A DNA stretch of 51,800 bases from Halomonas organivorans (GCF_014192055.1 NZ_JACHXM010000002.1:236590-288389), one strand, 5' to 3'; counted from the first letter of the stretch, positions 1 to 7,956 are shown. Numbers and translations are program-made. The notes: a model not told the origin generated them from the sequence alone.

Positions 1-8
1 GCTCTCAT

Positions 9-660
9 GGGAGCGATCTTTATCGCGAAAGATGGGAGCACCCAGACAGGCAATTTCCCCAAACCCTGCGGTAGCGATCTTCAGATCCGCTCGACGCATC
101 GGCGCCTGACGGCGCCACTCGCGCAGCAAGCTGCGCTCCCACGACAACCGGCTCAATCGCTCTGATCCGCTGAGGGGCGCTCTTCGTGGGAGCGATCTTT
201 AGATCGCGAAAGGTGTGGGCACCCAGACAGGCAATTGCCCCAGACTCTGCGGTAGCGATCTTCAGATCCGCTCGACGCATCGGCGAGTGGCGCCATTCGC
301 GCAGCAAGCTGCGCTCCCACGACAACCGGCTTAATGGCTCTGCTCCGCCAAGGGGTGATCTTCATGGGAGCGATCTTTGGATCGCGAAAGGTGGGGGCAC
401 CCAGACAGGCAATTGCCCCAAACCCTGCGGTAGCGATCTTCAGATCCGCTCGACGCATCGGCGCCTGACGGCGCCATTCGCGCAGCAAGCTGCGCTCCCA
501 CGAAAACCGGCTCAATCGCTCTGATCCGCTGAGGGGCGCTCTTCGTGGGAGCGATCTTTAGATCGCGAAAGATGAGGCATCCAGACAGGCAATTGCCCCA
601 AACCCTGCGGTAGCGATCTTCAGATCCGCTCGACGCATCGGCGAATGGCGCCGCCAGGCG
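9..660. repeat. Tandem REP/BIME-like array, ~179 bp unit, about 3.6 copies
   Basis: Units begin at GGGAGCGATCTTT at 9, 188, 366 and 547, so the spacing is 179, 178 and 181 bp. Each full unit carries three small palindromes. The first is GTGGGAGCGATCTTTAGATC followed by GCG (around 186-208). The second is GTAGCGATCTTCAGATCCGC (252-271). The third is an inverted copy ending GCTGCGCTCCCAC (around 300-320). A GTGGG head followed by a GC-rich palindrome is the layout of Pseudomonas-type REP elements, and opposed copies make BIMEs. The fourth unit stops near 660 and lacks the third palindrome. Frames open across the array are by-products of the repeat and not genes. Confidence 0.85.
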
Positions 661-668
661 CCCTGCCC

Positions 669-1145
669 TCACCCGCCGTCCGCGGCGCGCTCCAGGTCGG
701 CGATGACGAACTTCTCCATCTGCATCATCGCTTCCATGGCACGCCGCGCCCGGCCGGGATCGGAGTCGCGCATCAGCTCGTGCATGCGCACGGGCACCAC
801 CTGCCAGCGCAGCCCCCAGCGATCCTGGAGCCAGCCGCACTGGATGGGGCGACCGCCCTCGCTCAGGGCATTCCAGTAGTAATCCACCTCGGCCTGGTCG
901 GCGCAGTCGATGTGCAGCGAGATCGCCTCGGTGAAGGGCATGCCGGGCCCGCCGTTCATGGCCAGGTAACGCGCCCCGTCGAGGACGAACTCCACCAGCA
1001 GCACCTCGCCGGCCGGCACGCTCGGGGTGTCGACCGGCGAGTGCACCACCCGCTCGATGCGGGAATCGGGGAATACCGAGGCGTAGAAGCGGGCAGCCTC
1101 TTCCACCTGGCCATCGAACCACAGGAAAGGCGTGATCCGGTGCAT
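669..1145 (-). CDS. PhnB-like VOC family protein (glyoxalase/3-demethylubiquinone methyltransferase-like fold)
   Basis: This is a 158-residue protein starting MHRITPFLWFDGQVEEAA, the usual start of PhnB/YjdN-type VOC proteins. A central FVLDGARYLAMNGGP and a late GWLQDRWGLRWQ follow, both typical of the family. The start has GGGAGG 8 bases upstream and is preferred over a longer frame beginning at 1178. The fold is two beta-alpha-beta-beta-beta modules and the protein is cytoplasmic. Its substrate is unknown. It is the last gene of the minus-strand ECF42 module, 113 bp after the DUF1428 gene, and the neighbouring DGPF-PhnB fusion carries the same domain. The family call is secure and the function is not. 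Confidence 0.85.
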   Translation of the reverse strand: MHRITPFLWFDGQVEEAARFYASVFPDSRIERVVHSPVDTPSVPAGEVLLVEFVLDGARYLAMNGGPGMPFTEAISLHIDCADQAEVDYYWNALSEGGRPIQCGWLQDRWGLRWQVVPVRMHELMRDSDPGRARRAMEAMMQMEKFVIADLERAADGG

Positions 1146-1258
1146 ATCGCATCCTCCCGGCAGGCACCCGCCTGCCACTGCATCGTGGAAACAAAAGCAA
1201 CTCGAAAGACACCGGCCGGCAATTCGCCCCGGCCGGCATCATGCGTCGATGTCCTCAC

Positions 1259-1612
1259 CTAATCGTCGATCACCATCTCGAAGCCCCCATAAATCAGCCG
1301 CTTGCCGTCGAAGGGCATGGGATTGGCCTCTGGCGACAGGCGCGAGTCCTCCATGATCCGGGCCATGGCCTGGTCGCGTATCTCCCGAGACGGCCAGACC
1401 AGCCAGGAAAAGATCACGCTCTCATCGGGCTTGCGCTGCACCGCCATGGTGAAGGAAGTCACCTCGCCCTCCGGCACGTCATCGCCCCAGCACTCCACCA
1501 CCTTGAGCGCCCCATACTCCTTGAACACCACCGCCGCTTTCCTGGCGTGCTCGATGAAGGCCTGCCGGTTGGCGGTGGGCACGGCAGCCACGAAACCATC
1601 CACATAGTTCAT
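1259..1612 (-). CDS. DUF1428 family protein
   Basis: The 117-residue product starts MNYVDGFVAAVPTANRQAF and continues with EYGALKVVECWGDDVPEGEV and FSWLVWPSREIRDQAMARIM. These are characteristic of DUF1428 (YbaA-like) proteins, small dimeric alpha/beta-barrel relatives. Its ATG overlaps the upstream DGPF gene's stop in an ATGA arrangement, so the two are probably translationally coupled. GGGAGAG lies 7 bases upstream. No catalytic role is established. The context suggests it belongs to the output set of the ECF42 sigma factor, with DGPF and PhnB proteins. Confidence 0.88.
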   Translation of the reverse strand: MNYVDGFVAAVPTANRQAFIEHARKAAVVFKEYGALKVVECWGDDVPEGEVTSFTMAVQRKPDESVIFSWLVWPSREIRDQAMARIMEDSRLSPEANPMPFDGKRLIYGGFEMVIDD

Positions 1613-1986
1613 GATGTCTCTCCCGTCTCGTCTTTGGGGGGCAGCTCGCGCACCGGGCGCACCTCGATGGTGCCCAACCGCGCCGGGGGAATGCCCCCGG
1701 CCAGGCGCAGCGCCTCGTTGAGGTCACGGGCCTCGAGCAGGTAGAAGCCGGCCAGCTGCTCCTTGGTCTCGGCAAAGGGGCCGTCGGAGACCAGCGTCTC
1801 GCCGTCGCGTCGGCGCACGCTGGTGGCGCTCTCCACCGGCTGCAACGCCCGCCCGGTGATGAAATGGCCCTGTTCGGTCAGGCGCTCGACACAGCCCAGG
1901 CATTCCTGGTTGAGGTCGTGCCACTCGCGCTCGGACATGGCCTCGATCAACTGCTCCTGGTAGTACACCAAGGCGACGTACTGCAT
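1609..1986 (-). CDS. DGPF (YCII-related) domain protein
   Basis: The 125-residue protein has a ferredoxin-like YCII domain throughout. It includes the signature VSDGPFAETKEQLAGFYLLE, the DGPF motif that names the family. The start (MQYVALVYYQEQ) has AAGGAGG just upstream; a longer frame to 2193 is antisense read-through of the neighbouring gene. DGPF proteins are the standard genomic partners of ECF42 sigma factors. Their biochemical role is unknown. It sits 49 bp behind the DGPF-PhnB fusion and overlaps the DUF1428 gene by 4 bp, so it probably belongs to one transcript starting at the promoter near 2950. Confidence 0.9.
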   Translation of the reverse strand: MQYVALVYYQEQLIEAMSEREWHDLNQECLGCVERLTEQGHFITGRALQPVESATSVRRRDGETLVSDGPFAETKEQLAGFYLLEARDLNEALRLAGGIPPARLGTIEVRPVRELPPKDETGETS

Positions 1987-2035
1987 GCCTTCCTCCTTGT
2001 GTCGTCGACACGATGGGGTGATGGGTGCCGTAGCC

Positions 2036-2857
2036 TCACGGACACTGCTCGCCGGGCGTGGAAACCATCCAGTGCACGCCGAAGCGGTCGGTCGCCATGC
2101 CAAAGCCCTTGGCCCAGAAGGTGGCCTCGAAGGGCATCTGCACCTGGCCGCCCTCGGCCAGGCGCCGGAACACCTCCGCTGCCTGCTCGACATCCTCGTA
2201 GTCGAGGAACACCTGGGCCCCCTGGGGTGCCTGGTAGCAGTCGCCCATCATGTCGGCGCCCATCAGGCGATGGCCGCGGACATTGAGCGAGGCGTGGGCG
2301 ATCCGATCGTGCCATTCGGCCGGCACCTCCGCTGCCGCCGGCGTCTCGCCGAAGGCCAGCATCGCTTCCAGGTGGCCACCGGTGACCTCGGCGTAAAAGG
2401 CCATCGCCTCGCGGCAGTTGCCCGGGAAAGTGAGATGCACCTGAAGCCCCCGGGGCAGCCTGGCCTGGGCGACGTGCCGCTCCAGCCCGGCGCCGGGCTC
2501 GAAGTCCTGCATGGTGAAGTAGCGGCGCAGCTCCAGGGTGACGTGACCCTCGCCATCCTCCCGCGGCCAGTCCTTGGCCCACTCGATGGCGTCCTCCAGG
2601 GAATCGACCTCGAGCACGCTGTAGCCCGCCAGCAGCTCCTCGGTGGCCGCGAAGGGCCCCTGGACGATGTGCGGCTCGCCGCCGCGAAATTCGATCCGGC
2701 AGCCCTCCCGACTGGGGCGCAGGCCGTCGCCGGTGACGAAGACCCCGGCACGGATCATGCGCTCGTTGTAGTCTCCCATGGCCTGCAGCAGTTCCTGGCT
2801 GGGCAACACGCCCTCCTCGGTGGCCGCATCGGCCTTGCGCATCAGCATGTATCGCAT
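2036..2857 (-). CDS. DGPF/YCII - PhnB-like fusion protein
   Basis: In this 273-residue protein two families are fused. Residues ~1-115 are a YCII/DGPF domain (MRYMLMRKADAATEEGV, then IVQGPFAATEELLAGYSVLE). Residues ~135-268 are a PhnB-like VOC domain (VHLTFPGNCREAMAFYAEVT, then FWAKGFGMATDRFGVHWMVS). The DGPF signature has become QGPF. Separate copies of both domains are encoded nearby (1609-1986 and 669-1145), so the fusion implies that they work together. This is the first gene after the ECF42-type promoter at 2943-2969, with a predicted leader of roughly 80 nt. Function unknown. Confidence 0.88.
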   Translation of the reverse strand: MRYMLMRKADAATEEGVLPSQELLQAMGDYNERMIRAGVFVTGDGLRPSREGCRIEFRGGEPHIVQGPFAATEELLAGYSVLEVDSLEDAIEWAKDWPREDGEGHVTLELRRYFTMQDFEPGAGLERHVAQARLPRGLQVHLTFPGNCREAMAFYAEVTGGHLEAMLAFGETPAAAEVPAEWHDRIAHASLNVRGHRLMGADMMGDCYQAPQGAQVFLDYEDVEQAAEVFRRLAEGGQVQMPFEATFWAKGFGMATDRFGVHWMVSTPGEQCP

Positions 2858-2942
2858 GGCATCGCTCCTGTCTGTGGGAAAGGCCGACGGATCGTTTCGC
2901 TCGCGACATCCTCCAGCGCTTTCCCTGTGGGGATATCAAGGA

Positions 2943-2969
2943 GTCGCGCGAGGAAGAGACGAATCGACA
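2943..2969 (-). promoter_or_regulatory. Putative ECF42-dependent promoter
   Basis: On the minus strand TGTCGA (2969-2964) is followed by a 17-base spacer and CGAC (2946-2943), 86 bases before the fusion gene's ATG. The reported ECF42 target motif is TGTCGA at -35 and CG(A/T)C at -10, so both boxes match exactly. The encoded sigma factor lies about 0.5 kb upstream on the same strand. I found no equivalent pair directly upstream of the sigma gene or of the last VOC gene. The sequence match is direct; the sigma assignment is inference. Confidence 0.6.
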
Positions 2970-3121
2970 GGCTGGGAAAAAAATTTTCGCCCCCTTGATT
3001 CCGCCGGATCATGCAACGCCGACGATGACGGGCACATGCAGACATGGTGTGCCACCAGGCCGCGCACGAGCCAAGCGGGCCTGGTGGTACCGGTAGACGC
3101 CATCAGCGTGACCACGCGACT

Positions 3122-3538
3122 TCAGCCGCGGGTATCCCCCGGGGGATGCGCCGCGAACCAGGCCGCGATCTCCGGCATGTGCCGCTCGAAATCGCCCGGC
3201 ACAGAGAGGTTCAGCACCCCGGCCCGTACCGCGCCCCGATTCTCGAAGTCGTGAGTGACCCCGCCCGGCGCCAGCACGAACGATCCCTTCGGCGCTTCTA
3301 TCCAGGCCTCTCCGACAAGGAAGCTCATGGTGCCTTCCAGTACGTAGAAGACGTCATCCTCGTCGTGCGAGTGAGCCCCCGGACCTCGGGTATGGGGCTC
3401 CAGCCACCACTCCGAGATGGAATAGCGTCCCGCGGTATCGGCCCCGTCGGCCTTGAACAGCGCGGAGATGTTCCCCATCGGGTAGGCACGCCCCTCGCCC
3501 GGGGCGAGATGGACGGGCTTACGGGGTGTCGACGACAT
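3122..3538 (-). CDS. Cupin domain protein
   Basis: The 138-residue protein has a single cupin barrel. Metal-ligand motif 1 is GAHSHDEDDVFYVLEG and motif 2 is PGGVTHDFENRG, so His, His, Glu and His ligands are all present. The C-terminal part (DFERHMPEIAAWFAAH) is helical. The start codon lies inside the 3' end of the sigma gene (20 bp overlap) behind GAGGAG, so translation is probably coupled to the sigma factor. It may be a small dioxygenase, an isomerase or a ligand sensor; nothing in the sequence decides. Its position suggests it works with, or modulates, the ECF42 module. Confidence 0.85.
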   Translation of the reverse strand: MSSTPRKPVHLAPGEGRAYPMGNISALFKADGADTAGRYSISEWWLEPHTRGPGAHSHDEDDVFYVLEGTMSFLVGEAWIEAPKGSFVLAPGGVTHDFENRGAVRAGVLNLSVPGDFERHMPEIAAWFAAHPPGDTRG

Positions 3539-4790
3539 GGCTATTCTCCTCGGTTGATCGCGGAGGCCCGTCGCCGGCCTCCAGCTCCGCCAGACGGCGG
3601 GCCAGGAAACGTCTCTCGGGTTGCTGCACGGTCAGCGCCAGGGCCCGCTCGTAGGCATGGCGAGCCGCCTCGCGATGACCGGCACGTCGATGCAGGTCGG
3701 CCCGGGCGGCGTGAAAGAGGTGGTAGTCGACCAGTTGATGGTGCTCGGCCAGCGCCTCGAGCAGTGCCAGTCCGGCCTCTGGCGAGTCGTGCATCGCCAC
3801 GGCCACCGCGCGATTCAGCTCGATGACCGGCGAGGGCTGGCGCTGCTGCAAGGCGCCGTAGAGCATCACGATGCGCCGCCAGTCGGTGGCCTCGGCGCTT
3901 TCCGCCTGGGCATGCACGGCGGCGATGGAAGCCTGAAGGGTATAGGGGGCCGTGGGCGTCAGCGCCAGGGCCCGCTCCAGCCAGGCCAGCCCGGCCTGGG
4001 TCTGCCGAGCGTCCCAGCGGCGCCGATCCTGTTCTTCCAGCGGTACCAGCTCGCCTCGCGCGTCCTGGCGCGCCCCGCGGCGAGCATGATGGAGATGCAT
4101 CAGGGCCAGCAGGCCGAACACCTCGCCCTGGGGCAACAGCCGAGCCAGGGCCTCACCCAGGCGGATCGCCTCGTCGGCGAGCCGAACGTCGACGATCCGC
4201 TCGCCGTCGCTGGAGGAATAGCCTTCGTTGAAGATCAGGTAGATCACTCCCAGAACGCCAGGCAGCCGCGTCGGCAGCTCGGCGGCATCGGGCACCTCGT
4301 AGGGAATGCCGGCGTTGCGCAGCCGGCGCTTGGCGCGAACGATTCGCTGGGCCAGCGAGGCCGGGCGCTGCAGCAGCGCACTGGCGACCTGCTCGGTGGT
4401 CAGTCCGGCCATCTCGCGCAGGGTCAGTGCCAGGCGGTCGGACATGGACAGCGCCGGATGGCAGCAGGTAAACAGCAGCCGCAGGGGATCGTCCTCGATG
4501 TCACGGGCTTCCTCCGCCTCGCCCTCATCGGGCATCAGCAGGTGGGCATGCTGGCGGGCCGTCTGCCGGCGCCGGATCTGGTCGATGCCGCGACGATGGC
4601 CGACCCGGATCAGCCAGGCCACCGGGGCATCGGGCACGCCCTCTTCCGGCCAGCGGGACACCGCCGCGGCAAAGGCATCGTGCATGGCCTCCTCGGCGGC
4701 ATCGAAGTCGCCGAGGCGGCGAATCAGCGTCGCCAGCACGCGCGGGGCGTGGCGACGATAGAGAGAGTCGATGGAGACCTGGACCTGCAT
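3519..4790 (-). CDS. ECF42-type RNA polymerase sigma factor with C-terminal TPR-like extension
   Basis: The 423-residue protein has region 2 at ~10-80 (DFDAAEEAMHDAFAAAVSRW, then WLIRVGHRRGIDQIRRRQ) and region 4 at ~125-180 (LREMAGLTTEQVASALLQ, then IVRAKRRLRNAGI). A long C-terminal extension follows. It holds the DUF6596 hallmark YLIFNEGYSSS and a tail of TPR-like helices (LHRRAGHREAARHAYERALA). This layout, with DGPF genes beside it, defines ECF42. No anti-sigma gene is present, as expected for this group, where the extension itself is needed for activity. The chosen start has GGGAG ~10 bases upstream; a much longer open frame upstream has no family similarity. Confidence 0.9.
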   Translation of the reverse strand: MQVQVSIDSLYRRHAPRVLATLIRRLGDFDAAEEAMHDAFAAAVSRWPEEGVPDAPVAWLIRVGHRRGIDQIRRRQTARQHAHLLMPDEGEAEEARDIEDDPLRLLFTCCHPALSMSDRLALTLREMAGLTTEQVASALLQRPASLAQRIVRAKRRLRNAGIPYEVPDAAELPTRLPGVLGVIYLIFNEGYSSSDGERIVDVRLADEAIRLGEALARLLPQGEVFGLLALMHLHHARRGARQDARGELVPLEEQDRRRWDARQTQAGLAWLERALALTPTAPYTLQASIAAVHAQAESAEATDWRRIVMLYGALQQRQPSPVIELNRAVAVAMHDSPEAGLALLEALAEHHQLVDYHLFHAARADLHRRAGHREAARHAYERALALTVQQPERRFLARRLAELEAGDGPPRSTEENSHVVDTP

Positions 4791-4917
4791 GGCGATAGCG
4801 CTCCCGGGGCCGTTCCCTGGCACGGCGCCCTGGGTCGAGGTCGCGGCAAGCCCGCTTGCCGACCGCATGACATCTGTGGCGCCAGCCTCCAGCATAGCCG
4901 CTGGAGGCCCCGTGGGG

Positions 4918-5763
4918 TCACTCGACGAAAGTGATATCGGCCACCTCGACCACGTCACCACTGACGCGCACGTCGGCGAGTTCCAGGCCCTCGATGACCA
5001 GCTCCACCGCGATGCGGCTCGGCCGGCCCGTGAAGCGCCCCTGGGCGATCGACAGGGACGTGCCAAGCGCCAGACCGTGCTTGTGCAGGTAGGCCGCGGC
5101 GGGCCCGGCAGCGCTGCCGGTGGCCACATCCTCGACCCGCCCGGCGTTGTCCCAGGTGCGGCCCTCGAAGCGTTCCACGTCGAGCACATAGACGAACTTG
5201 GCACCGTGGGCCTCGAGCAGCGGCGACAGGTCGGCGACCTGAAAGGCGATCCGCTCCAGGCCGCCGACCACCGGCAGGATCAGGTAGGGCAAGCCGGTGG
5301 AGACCACCTCAGCCGGGTAACGGCGCCGCCTGTCGGGCGCCAGGCCAAGGGCCTCGTGAAACGCACCGACTTCGTCATGCGTCAACGTCTTGATGAACGC
5401 CGGACGTCCCTGGACCATGGTCGCAGTGAATCGGCCGTCTTGCCAGGCGCTGGCCAGCTCGACCGTGCGTCGGCCGAGCCGGACTCGCCACTCGTGGCGA
5501 TCACCGTCGCCGAACGCCTGGTGCAAGTAATAGGCCAGGCCCAGCAACGGGTGTCCGGCGAAGTCGAGCTCCTCCTCGAGGGTGAAGATCCTCGCCGCGA
5601 AGGCATCCCCCTCGCGCCACACGAAGATCGACTCGAACTGACGCATCTCGCGGGTCAGGGCCTGCATTTCCGCCGTCGACAGGCCCTCGGCCTCGGAAAA
5701 GATCGTCAGACCGTTGCCGCTGAACCGCTCGGCGCTGAATACGTCCACCAGCTTGGCGTTCAT
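4918..5763 (-). CDS. PhzF family isomerase-like protein
   Basis: The 281-residue protein opens with VDVFSAERFSGNGLTIFSEA, the PhzF start, and carries FAGHPLLGLAYYL, TGSAAGPAAAYLHKHG and FTGRPSRIAVE. The Glu equivalent to the PhzF catalytic residue lies in MRQFESIFVW. PhzF proteins have a two-lobed diaminopimelate-epimerase-like fold and isomerise small acids, but most bacterial homologues have unknown substrates and there are no phenazine genes here. The ATG used has GGAGGG 6 bases upstream; an ATG eight codons earlier is open but less well supported. It lies 128 bp upstream of the sigma gene on the same strand. Confidence 0.88.
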   Translation of the reverse strand: MNAKLVDVFSAERFSGNGLTIFSEAEGLSTAEMQALTREMRQFESIFVWREGDAFAARIFTLEEELDFAGHPLLGLAYYLHQAFGDGDRHEWRVRLGRRTVELASAWQDGRFTATMVQGRPAFIKTLTHDEVGAFHEALGLAPDRRRRYPAEVVSTGLPYLILPVVGGLERIAFQVADLSPLLEAHGAKFVYVLDVERFEGRTWDNAGRVEDVATGSAAGPAAAYLHKHGLALGTSLSIAQGRFTGRPSRIAVELVIEGLELADVRVSGDVVEVADITFVE

Positions 5764-5809
5764 GTCGCCCTCCGAGTGTGTGTCCATGACGGGCTTCGAG
5801 GCACTGCCC

Positions 5810-6409
5810 TCAGCCGAGGATGAAGATCACGCAGGCGGCGGTGAGCGCGCCCATGGTGCCGTTGAACACCCGCCAGGCACGCGGTCCCTTGAGCCAGCGG
5901 CCGATGGCCATGCCGAACCCCGCCCACAGCGAGATGCAGGGCAGCGCCACCAGCTCAGCCACCGCGGCCAGCACCAGGGCGTTGACGACGGTGTTACCGC
6001 CCTCGGGCAGGAAGCTCGCCATCAGCGTCAGGCCCATCACCCAGGCCTTGGGATTGGCGAACTGGAAGGCCGCCGCCTGCCAGAAGCGCAGCGGCCGACC
6101 CTCGGCGTCGCCGAAGCGCGGCGGCGGCGCGGTGGCGATGCCCCAGGCCAGGTACAGCAGGTACAGGCTGCCGACCACACGCAGCAAGGTCTGCACCAGC
6201 GGGAAACGCTCGAAGACCATGCCCAGGCCCAGCGCCACCGCCGAAAACAGCACGAAGCAGCCGCCCATGATGCCCAGCAAGTGCGGCAGGGTGCGCCGGA
6301 AGCCGTAGTTGGCCCCGGAGGCGGTGAGCATCACGTTGTTGGGGCCGGGCGTGATGGTCATGGAGATCATGAACAGCGACGCGGGCCCGAAGGCGGCCAG
6401 GGTGTCCAT
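5810..6409 (-). CDS. LysE/RhtB family amino-acid exporter
   Basis: The 199-residue inner-membrane protein has about six hydrophobic segments. It carries the family motif near the N terminus (MISMTITPGPNNVMLTASGA) and FQFANPKAWVMGL in the middle. Members export amino acids or related small metabolites by proton exchange. The gene is divergent from a MocR-type regulator with a 99 bp shared control region, a common pairing in which the regulator senses the exported compound or PLP. The substrate cannot be read from the sequence. Confidence 0.9.
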   Translation of the reverse strand: MDTLAAFGPASLFMISMTITPGPNNVMLTASGANYGFRRTLPHLLGIMGGCFVLFSAVALGLGMVFERFPLVQTLLRVVGSLYLLYLAWGIATAPPPRFGDAEGRPLRFWQAAAFQFANPKAWVMGLTLMASFLPEGGNTVVNALVLAAVAELVALPCISLWAGFGMAIGRWLKGPRAWRVFNGTMGALTAACVIFILG

Positions 6410-6411
6410 CG

Positions 6412-6515
6412 AAATTGTACCCCTACAATTTTGGTGAATGGGTGTATTCATGCCGGCTTTTCTGAGCATAATGGGCACAATATTGGCGTCAAAGGTTTTA
6501 TTGTCACCATGACAA
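6412..6515. promoter_or_regulatory. Shared lysE-mocR control region with two perfect inverted repeats
   Basis: AAATTGTA (6412-6419) and TACAATTT (6424-6431) form a perfect 8 bp inverted repeat around CCCC, immediately upstream of the exporter start. TTGTCA (6501-6506) and TGACAA (6510-6515) form a perfect 6 bp repeat that spans the regulator's ATG at 6509. The region is much richer in A+T than its neighbours. Regulator binding to the first site would block exporter expression, and the second could give autorepression. The repeats are seen directly; their use is inferred. Confidence 0.55.
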
Positions 6516-7906
6516 TCTGGACTCCGACCCTCGCCGACGGCGGCCCGCGCTATCGGCGCATCGCCGAGGCCATGGCCGAGGCGATCGGCCGCGGCGACCT
6601 CAGCCCGGGCGAGAAGCTGCCACCCCAGCGCCAGCTGGCCGATCGCCTGGGCGTCACGGTCGGCACCATCACTCGCGCCTATGCCGAGGCCCAGCGCCAC
6701 GGCTGGGTTGAATCCCGGGTCGGCAGCGGTACCTACGTGCGCCGGGCGGCCGAGGATGAACCGGTGCCCTTCTTCCGTGCCGGCCAGCCGGCGGGCGACG
6801 GCGTCATCGACATCAGCATGAGCCTGCCGCCGCCCCATCCGCTGCGCGCGCTGGGCCTCAAGCGCGCGCTCGAGGGCATCACCGCCTCCCCCGAGGCCCT
6901 GCAGGACGCCACCGAGTATCAGCACGAAGCGGGCAGCGAGACCCAGCGGGCACGCATTGCCGCCTGGCAGGGCAGCCTCGGCCTGCCCGACGATCCCTCG
7001 CGCCTGCTGATCACCCAGGGCGGCCAGCACGGTATCCACCTGGTGGCGCACGCCCTCGCCCAGCCGGGCGACCTGGTGGCCGCCGATGCCCTCACCTATC
7101 CCGGCTTCGTGTGTGCCGCCCAGCAGGCCCACCTGCGCCCGATGGCGGTACCGATGGATGCCGACGGCCTGGACGTCGCGGCGCTGGCCCGGCTGTGCGC
7201 CCGCCAGCCGCCGCGCCTGCTCTACACCACCCCGGACCTCAACAACCCCACCGGTGCGCGGCTCAGCGAGGCCCGCCGCGAGCGCCTGGTGGCACTAGCC
7301 CGCGAGCACGATATCTGGCTGATCGAGGATGCCGTGCAGTACCTGCCAGAGGCCGAGCGCGGCACGCCGCTGATCGACCTGGCCCCGGAGCGCACCCTGC
7401 ATATCTTCAGCACCTCCAAGGTGCTGGCCGGCGGGCTGCGCATCGGCAGCCTGACGGTGCCGGAGCAGTTGCAGGAACGCCTCTGCTCGGCCCTGCGCTC
7501 CCAGAGCTGGATGGTGCCGCCGCTGATGGTGGAGGCCGCCTGTCGCTGGATGGAGGACCCGGACAGCCGCGAACTGCTGCGCTGGCAGATCGACGAGCTC
7601 GCCGCCCGCCGCCGCCTGGCGCTGGAACGCCTGGCCGCCTACGGGCCGCTGTGCCGCGAGGGCTCGTCGCTGATCTGGCTACCGCTGCCGTCAGGACGGC
7701 GCAGCAGCGAGGTGCAGGCGCTGCTCGCCCGGCGAGGCGTCAAGGTGTCCACCCCCGAACCCTTCTGCATGGGCAGCGAGCCTGCCCCGCAGGCCGTACG
7801 GCTATGCCTGGGGCCGGCAGAGACCCGCGAGACCCTCGCTCGAGCGCTGACGATCGTTGACGAACTGTTATGCGAGCCGCCCTCGTCGCCCTGGCAGACC
7901 TTATAG
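6509..7906 (+). CDS. MocR/PdxR-type GntR-HTH - class I aminotransferase regulator
   Basis: The 465-residue protein has an N-terminal GntR winged helix (~10-80, GEKLPPQRQLADRLGVTVGT, then WVESRVGSGTYV). A fold-type I aminotransferase domain follows (~110-460). It includes DLNNPTGARLSEARRERL, the Asp-containing DIWLIEDAVQYL and the PLP lysine in FSTSKVLAGGLRIG (Lys304). MocR proteins are usually PLP- or amino-acid-sensing transcription factors rather than active transaminases. The divergent LysE exporter is the likely target. The start is the first in-frame ATG after the promoter region and no good Shine-Dalgarno is visible, which fits with control through the palindrome covering it. Confidence 0.92.
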   Translation: MTIWTPTLADGGPRYRRIAEAMAEAIGRGDLSPGEKLPPQRQLADRLGVTVGTITRAYAEAQRHGWVESRVGSGTYVRRAAEDEPVPFFRAGQPAGDGVIDISMSLPPPHPLRALGLKRALEGITASPEALQDATEYQHEAGSETQRARIAAWQGSLGLPDDPSRLLITQGGQHGIHLVAHALAQPGDLVAADALTYPGFVCAAQQAHLRPMAVPMDADGLDVAALARLCARQPPRLLYTTPDLNNPTGARLSEARRERLVALAREHDIWLIEDAVQYLPEAERGTPLIDLAPERTLHIFSTSKVLAGGLRIGSLTVPEQLQERLCSALRSQSWMVPPLMVEAACRWMEDPDSRELLRWQIDELAARRRLALERLAAYGPLCREGSSLIWLPLPSGRRSSEVQALLARRGVKVSTPEPFCMGSEPAPQAVRLCLGPAETRETLARALTIVDELLCEPPSSPWQTL

Positions 7907-7956
7907 CGCTCGTGGGACGCCTGCCGCCCCGGGCAGTTGACGACCGGGCCAACAAC

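Noticed and set aside
9..660. CRISPR-like array
   Set aside because: The repeats are ~179 bp units with internal palindromes and no unique spacers, and no cas genes are present.
1987..2035. TGTCGA (minus strand 2010-2005) upstream of the stand-alone DGPF gene as a second ECF42 promoter
   Set aside because: It lies only 18 bp before the ATG and overlaps the approach to the AAGGAGG site; a -10 box 17 bp downstream would fall on the start codon and no CG(A/T)C is there.
2858..3121. A gene in the gap between the fusion and the cupin gene
   Set aside because: Short frames on both strands have no ribosome site or family features; the gap is explained by the ECF42-type promoter and leader.
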